Source: Zymogenus sp964542895 (lineage in GTDB: Bacteria; Desulfobacterota; Zymogenia; Zymogenales; Zymogenaceae). From it: a stretch of 9,511 nucleotides of DNA. The notes beneath the pieces are model-generated. The model was not told where the DNA came from and did no database searches. It saw only the letters and a list, made by a program, of their open reading frames with translations. A program made the position numbers and the translations under genes. Positions 6,243-9,511 of this stretch are shown here, in pieces; the stretch's first letter is position 1; each line of letters opens with the position of its first letter. The DNA lies in assembly GCA_964542895.1 (NCBI GenBank), contig CAZIWT010000137.1, positions 1-9,511 of the forward strand, given 5' to 3'.

Positions 6243-6247
6243 AAGGA
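6243..6247 (+). promoter_or_regulatory. Ribosome-binding site that decides the nicotinamidase start
   Basis: AAGGA lies 7 nt before the ATG at 6255. It is only 4 nt before an in-frame GTG at 6252, so the ATG is preferred. Confidence 0.75.
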
Positions 6248-6254
6248 CTGAGTG

Positions 6255-6917
6255 ATGACAGCAAAAGGGGCCGAGAAGAAGGACGTCAAGATCGCCGCCG
6301 ACGATGCTCTTATAGTCGTCGACCTCCAGCCGGACTTCATGCCGGGGGGGAGCCTCGCCGTTGAGGGCGGAGACGAGATAATAGACGATATAAACGACCT
6401 GATCCCGCTTTTTAAGACCGTTGTGGGGACGCAGGACTGGCACCCGGTGGGGCACAAGTCCTTTGCCAGCGCCCACGAGGGTAAAAAGCCGTACGACCTC
6501 TTCGAGGAGCCGGGGCTTGGGCCGGTGCTCTGGCCCGACCACTGCGTTCGCGGCACTGCGGGCGCTGCCTTTCACCCGGAGATGAACATCGACGACATAA
6601 CCCTCATCCTGAGGAAGGGGATTCACACCGATATAGACAGCTACAGCGTCTTTCTGGAAAACGACAAGAAGACCGAGACCGGCCTCTCGGGTTATCTGAA
6701 GGCAAGGGACGTAAAGAGGGTCTTCATGTGCGGGCTGGCCCTCGACTACTGCGTATTCTACTCGGCGATGGACGGCGTCAACTTCGGCTTTGACGTATTA
6801 GTGATAGAAGACCTGACACGCCCCGTAAACTCGCCGCCGGGCCACCTCGAGAGAGCGGTGAACACCATGAAGGAGATCGGGGTCGAGTTTGTCAACAAGG
6901 AGGCCGTCTCTGGATAA
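6255..6917 (+). CDS. pncA: Nicotinamidase (isochorismatase-like cysteine hydrolase)
   Basis: This 220-residue enzyme carries the PncA hallmarks in order. ALIVVDLQPDF holds catalytic Asp23. TQDWHPVGH holds the metal ligands Asp61, His63 and His67. LWPDHCVRGT is the nicotinamidase signature. RKGI holds catalytic Lys121, and CGLALDYCV has the cis-peptide loop and nucleophile Cys166. It converts nicotinamide to nicotinate and ammonia in the cytosol, the first step of NAD salvage by the Preiss-Handler route. The metal triad and WPDHC motif separate it from isochorismatases, which lack them. Length is normal for the family. The gene stands alone, is divergent from the receiver gene and convergent with the MFS gene. 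No clear terminator is visible in 6918-7056. Confidence 0.93.
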   Translation: MTAKGAEKKDVKIAADDALIVVDLQPDFMPGGSLAVEGGDEIIDDINDLIPLFKTVVGTQDWHPVGHKSFASAHEGKKPYDLFEEPGLGPVLWPDHCVRGTAGAAFHPEMNIDDITLILRKGIHTDIDSYSVFLENDKKTETGLSGYLKARDVKRVFMCGLALDYCVFYSAMDGVNFGFDVLVIEDLTRPVNSPPGHLERAVNTMKEIGVEFVNKEAVSG

Positions 6918-7056
6918 AGATCATCCGGTCTCCATCCCGCCGTTGATATGGGTCGAATGCTGTTGTTGTTCAGCAATATTGAATTGGGCGCTTGATCTGC
7001 TTAATCGATTCTTTAGCTTCAACCCCTTTTTCCCTGACGCCGCTTCAATCTGAAAA

Positions 7057-8310
7057 TCAGCTTTGTGTTCGATCCGCTCCGTTCTCCCTTTTAACGTCCG
7101 CTCTCTTTTTCAGCCTGTGCCTGATGACAATGAGGGCGACGGCGACGACGATGAGGAGGTATGCCGAGCCTATCTCGAAGTAGATGGCCCTGAGGTACTG
7201 CTCGCCCACGGCCAGCGCCCCCGCAGCGACGGGGCCTATGATAAATCCGAGGTTCCCCCCCATCTCCATGTAGCTTACTCCCTGTCCCGGTCTGTCCTTG
7301 ATAGCGTCCGCCGCCAGGGACGGAAATATCGGAAACAGCATTCCCACGCCCGCCCCGATCAGCAGGAACAGGAAAAACCATATCCACGCGTTGATGACCA
7401 GGACAAAGGCAGTCAGACACACCAGCGCAAACAGGCTCCCCACGAAGATAAGGACCTCCGCCGGGGTCTTGCCGAAGGCCTCCCTCTCGGTGAGGAGGAT
7501 GGTGAGGATCATCCCGAGGGAGAGGGCGCCGAAGAAAAAGCCCGCAAAATGGCCCGGCATTCCGTTATCCACAACATACAGGGGCATGATGAACTGGAGG
7601 CTTCCCCAGACGAACTGGAGAACGAAGAACATCGTGGAGATGAGGATGAGGATGCTCAAGCCGGACGGGTTGAAGACGAGCTTGTTCTTTTTGCCGGGAT
7701 TGTCTTCCGCTTCGTGGAGGGGCTTCGAGCCGCCGATTGAATCATAATTCTTGAAATAGAGGGCCATGGCTATAACGCCGAACATCGAGCAGACGATAAA
7801 GGGAGTCGAGAAGGAGTCGGTGGCCCAGAAGACCAAGGCCCCCACGAGGGGCCCCAGAACCGCGCCTGTCATCTCCAGCATCATGAACCGGGCGTTGGCG
7901 ATGCGCCTCATGTAGGCGTCCAGGTACCTCCTGGCGATGATGGTGTAGCAGGATACGATGACGAGCGCCGAGCCGACCCCCTGGAGCGCCCGGGAGACGT
8001 ACAGGACCGTAGCGTTGGGGATAGCCGGGGCGGCGGAGGCGACTATGAAGATGACGATCCCGCAGGTTATGACGGGGCGGGGGTCCATCCTGTCTATGTA
8101 GTGGCCGATTATAGGCTGGGTGATTCCCCTCGCTATGGCAAAAAGCGAGATAACCCACCCACCGAGGATCAGGCTGATGTTCAGGTGCTTTGTGTAGAGG
8201 GCGATGATCGCGAGGATGATGCCGCCGCCGATGTTCGTTGCGAAGATGGTCAGCGCAAGGGCGTTGATCGTCGGGTCTCTCCTCGGGTTTTTTGAGGGAT
8301 TCGTCTCCAT
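7057..8310 (-). CDS. Major facilitator superfamily transporter
   Basis: This 417-residue protein has about twelve hydrophobic helices in two halves, separated by a hydrophilic loop (about 187-213, HEAEDNPGKKNK). Motif A between helices 2 and 3 appears as GHYIDRMDPRP (69-79). Motif B is SRALQGVGSA (106-115). A motif C-like GAVLGPLVGALV (149-160) points to the DHA1 drug:H+ antiporter branch, and a related GNLGFIIGPVAAG stands in the second half. Expected function is proton-coupled efflux or uptake of a small molecule at the inner membrane. The substrate is unknown. The C-terminal tail is short and basic. The start ATG has no Shine-Dalgarno site but sits just behind a good promoter (8322-8350). 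Confidence 0.9.
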   Translation of the reverse strand: METNPSKNPRRDPTINALALTIFATNIGGGIILAIIALYTKHLNISLILGGWVISLFAIARGITQPIIGHYIDRMDPRPVITCGIVIFIVASAAPAIPNATVLYVSRALQGVGSALVIVSCYTIIARRYLDAYMRRIANARFMMLEMTGAVLGPLVGALVFWATDSFSTPFIVCSMFGVIAMALYFKNYDSIGGSKPLHEAEDNPGKKNKLVFNPSGLSILILISTMFFVLQFVWGSLQFIMPLYVVDNGMPGHFAGFFFGALSLGMILTILLTEREAFGKTPAEVLIFVGSLFALVCLTAFVLVINAWIWFFLFLLIGAGVGMLFPIFPSLAADAIKDRPGQGVSYMEMGGNLGFIIGPVAAGALAVGEQYLRAIYFEIGSAYLLIVVAVALIVIRHRLKKRADVKRENGADRTQS

Positions 8311-8321
8311 ATTGGGAATGA

Positions 8322-8350
8322 ATGATATAGGGGGATATCGGATATGTCAA
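8322..8350 (-). promoter_or_regulatory. Promoter of the MFS gene leaving almost no leader
   Basis: On the minus strand a perfect -35 TTGACA (8350-8345) and -10 TATCAT (8327-8322) are spaced by 17 nt. Eleven nt separate the -10 box from the ATG at 8310, so the predicted start is only about 3-5 nt before the start codon, too short for a Shine-Dalgarno interaction. Confidence 0.65.
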
Positions 8351-8436
8351 GTGTGGAATGGAAAAAGGGCGGAAAATGGGGGGCAGGTCTTTTGTCGCCG
8401 GCTCCCCCGAAATTCTTTATCGTTTTTTTACTTACC

Positions 8437-9237
8437 TCATCTAAGTATACGCCCCGTGGCGTTCCTGTGCTCGCGTACTATCGTTACGCAGAGTTTTTTG
8501 TATATCTGGTCGAACGTCATGGCCTTTTTCTCGATCTCCTTTATCAGCGCTTCGAGCGCCGACTTTACCGAGTCGATATCGCCCAGGATCGAGCGCTTCG
8601 AGTCCCTGACATCGACGCCGAGGTCGTCTATTTTTTCTTCGAGCTTGGCCTCGTTATCGGCGGGCCTCGCCTCGATGGCGTTGAGCTTTTCACCCGTGGC
8701 CCCCTCTTCCCCCTCCGGCTGGACGATGGCCTGTAGCCCCGCTCTTATCTCCTTTAGAGCCGCGGCGATGTCGCCCAGTCCCAGGGTGCCCTCGATGCGT
8801 TTAAGCGCCTCCTTGATTTCGGTCATGTCATCATCGGCGGGGGCTTTTTCTCCTTTCGCCTGGAGGGATGAGTTCATCTCAGTTATCTGGTTTGATATAG
8901 CATTTAGCTTCGTCATGACAGGGTCTTCTTCGGCGGGGGTTTCTGCCGGGACTTCCCAACTGGCGTTAACCACATCAAATTCGCTTCCATCATACCTCCC
9001 TGCTTGTTCTCCCGAAGAGCCTTCATCTTTGCTTAAAGGGATTCCCTTAACAGAGTTTATTAGCTTGAGAATGGAATCGATGATACTATATCCTGTTTTC
9101 AAATCAGATTCGCCATTCAAGGATTTTTCAAATCCTTTTAAATCTCCTTTATTCTTTTCTCGTTTCTCTATTATTTTTCTTATTCCTTCAACTGTACTCC
9201 TTTTACCTCTTTGAGTTTCTATAAATCCATGTCCCAA
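8437..9237 (-). CDS. Coiled-coil protein of unknown function (downstream part of a frame-split gene)
   Basis: No known domain is recognised. From a TTG at 9237 the product is 266 residues, but this start is doubtful. It has no ribosome-binding site at a good distance, and the same frame stays coding-like upstream to 9319, reading about KTPPKAETKWQKIKDSIFDW followed by GDWFINAL. From the start come a basic helical part (1-65) and a Ser/Glu/Pro-rich linker (70-105). A long charged helical region (107-240) has heptad-like patterns (e.g. MTEIKEALKRIEG, SVKSALEALIKEIEKK), and the tail is basic. The part before about 9000 nt is AT-rich and the rest GC-rich. Together with the upstream frame it would form a membrane-anchored coiled-coil protein. 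No neighbour indicates its job. Confidence 0.7.
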   Translation of the reverse strand: MGHGFIETQRGKRSTVEGIRKIIEKREKNKGDLKGFEKSLNGESDLKTGYSIIDSILKLINSVKGIPLSKDEGSSGEQAGRYDGSEFDVVNASWEVPAETPAEEDPVMTKLNAISNQITEMNSSLQAKGEKAPADDDMTEIKEALKRIEGTLGLGDIAAALKEIRAGLQAIVQPEGEEGATGEKLNAIEARPADNEAKLEEKIDDLGVDVRDSKRSILGDIDSVKSALEALIKEIEKKAMTFDQIYKKLCVTIVREHRNATGRILR

Positions 9238-9292
9238 AGCATTAATAAACCAATCTCCCCAATCAAAAATGGAATCTTTAATCTTTTGCCAT

Positions 9293-9511
9293 TTAGTTTC
9301 GGCTTTTGGTGGTGTTTTTTTTCATTAAAAAACTCTCAGCCTTTAAAAATTCAAAAAGATGTTTCAAATTTTGTAAAGTCTGATACGACCACAGATAGAT
9401 GCTAGAAACTCTGTCTTCTGTTTTCGATAGAAATGTGGTGAAGAGTTTCAGAAGAATCCCTAAAACGGCTAATATTGCTGCAATTACAACAACAGCTTCT
9501 GAAGTTACTGC
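9293..9511 (-). CDS. Membrane-helix N-terminal part of the same coiled-coil gene (partial, runs off window)
   Basis: The frame is open from the window edge to TAA at 9295-9293, giving 72 residues with no start in the window. It contains one clear transmembrane helix, VVVIAAILAVLGILLKLF (7-24), then a charged helical stretch (SKTEDRVSSIYLW, QNLKHLFEFLKAE). The last natural-looking residues are FLMKK, read through an A8 run (9322-9315 on the minus strand). Beyond the run this frame soon ends with a junk-like tail, NTTKSRN. Removing one A would join it directly to the downstream coding frame as MKKTPPKAE. It is therefore probably the 5' part of the gene annotated at 8437-9237. An independent small membrane protein remains possible. 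Confidence 0.6.
   Translation of the reverse strand, partial: AVTSEAVVVIAAILAVLGILLKLFTTFLSKTEDRVSSIYLWSYQTLQNLKHLFEFLKAESFLMKKNTTKSRN

Noticed and set aside
7063..7740. 225-residue plus-strand frame opposite the MFS gene
   Set aside because: This is a shadow of the transporter, with a Glu/Asp/Arg-rich nonsense composition and no domain features.
8361..8415. G-run/C-run pair (GGGGGG ... CCCCC) between the MFS and coiled-coil genes
   Set aside because: The arms pair only with a bulge around a 15-nt loop and have no T-tract in either direction, so I do not call a terminator.
8204..9214. 336-residue plus-strand open frame
   Set aside because: It is antisense to the MFS start and the coiled-coil gene and crosses the intergenic promoter. 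Its Ser-rich composition is the mirror of a charged coiled coil, and there is no ribosome-binding site.

Overview
The window is bacterial, compact and gene-dense. It mixes GC-rich coding DNA (many Ile ATA and Arg AGG/AGA codons) with distinctly AT-rich patches. It contains sigma-70 style promoters, Shine-Dalgarno sites and Rho-independent terminators. There are no rRNA or tRNA genes, no transposase and no CRISPR array. The uroporphyrinogen decarboxylase-family gene at the left edge, the STAND/TPR protein and the zinc-ribbon receiver protein would fit an anaerobic Desulfobacterota-like genome. That lineage guess is inference from gene content only and is weak.

Layout. (1) 1-124, minus: the start of a uroporphyrinogen decarboxylase/methyltransferase-family gene that runs off the window. 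It is divergent from an EamA/DMT permease (251-1162, plus). Directly behind the permease stop lies a coding-like C-terminal fragment without a proper start (1163-1358), closed by a hairpin terminator. (2) 1422-4952, minus: a tight three-gene operon. The first gene is a membrane-anchored STAND-type P-loop ATPase with a C-terminal array of 47-residue TPR-like repeats. The second is a GNAT acetyltransferase whose GTG start overlaps the ATPase stop. The third is an alpha/beta hydrolase. (3) 4968-5440: a gene-free stretch with a long imperfect palindromic interspersed repeat next to the ATPase start, and a terminator for the next gene. (4) 5441-6142, minus: a zinc-ribbon plus receiver-domain protein. 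It is divergent from a nicotinamidase (6255-6917, plus), which has an excellent promoter and a perfect 10-bp palindrome at the predicted transcription start. (5) 7057-8310, minus: an MFS transporter whose good promoter leaves almost no leader. (6) 8437-9511, minus: a membrane-anchored coiled-coil protein, cut by the window edge and split into two frames at a run of eight A's.

The most interesting candidates are the STAND-TPR/GNAT/hydrolase operon, with near-identical 141-bp repeats and a mobile-type palindrome in its leader, and the A8 frame break in the coiled-coil gene. A third is a recurring geometry in which a -10 box sits only 6-11 nt before the start codon, suggesting leaderless mRNAs.
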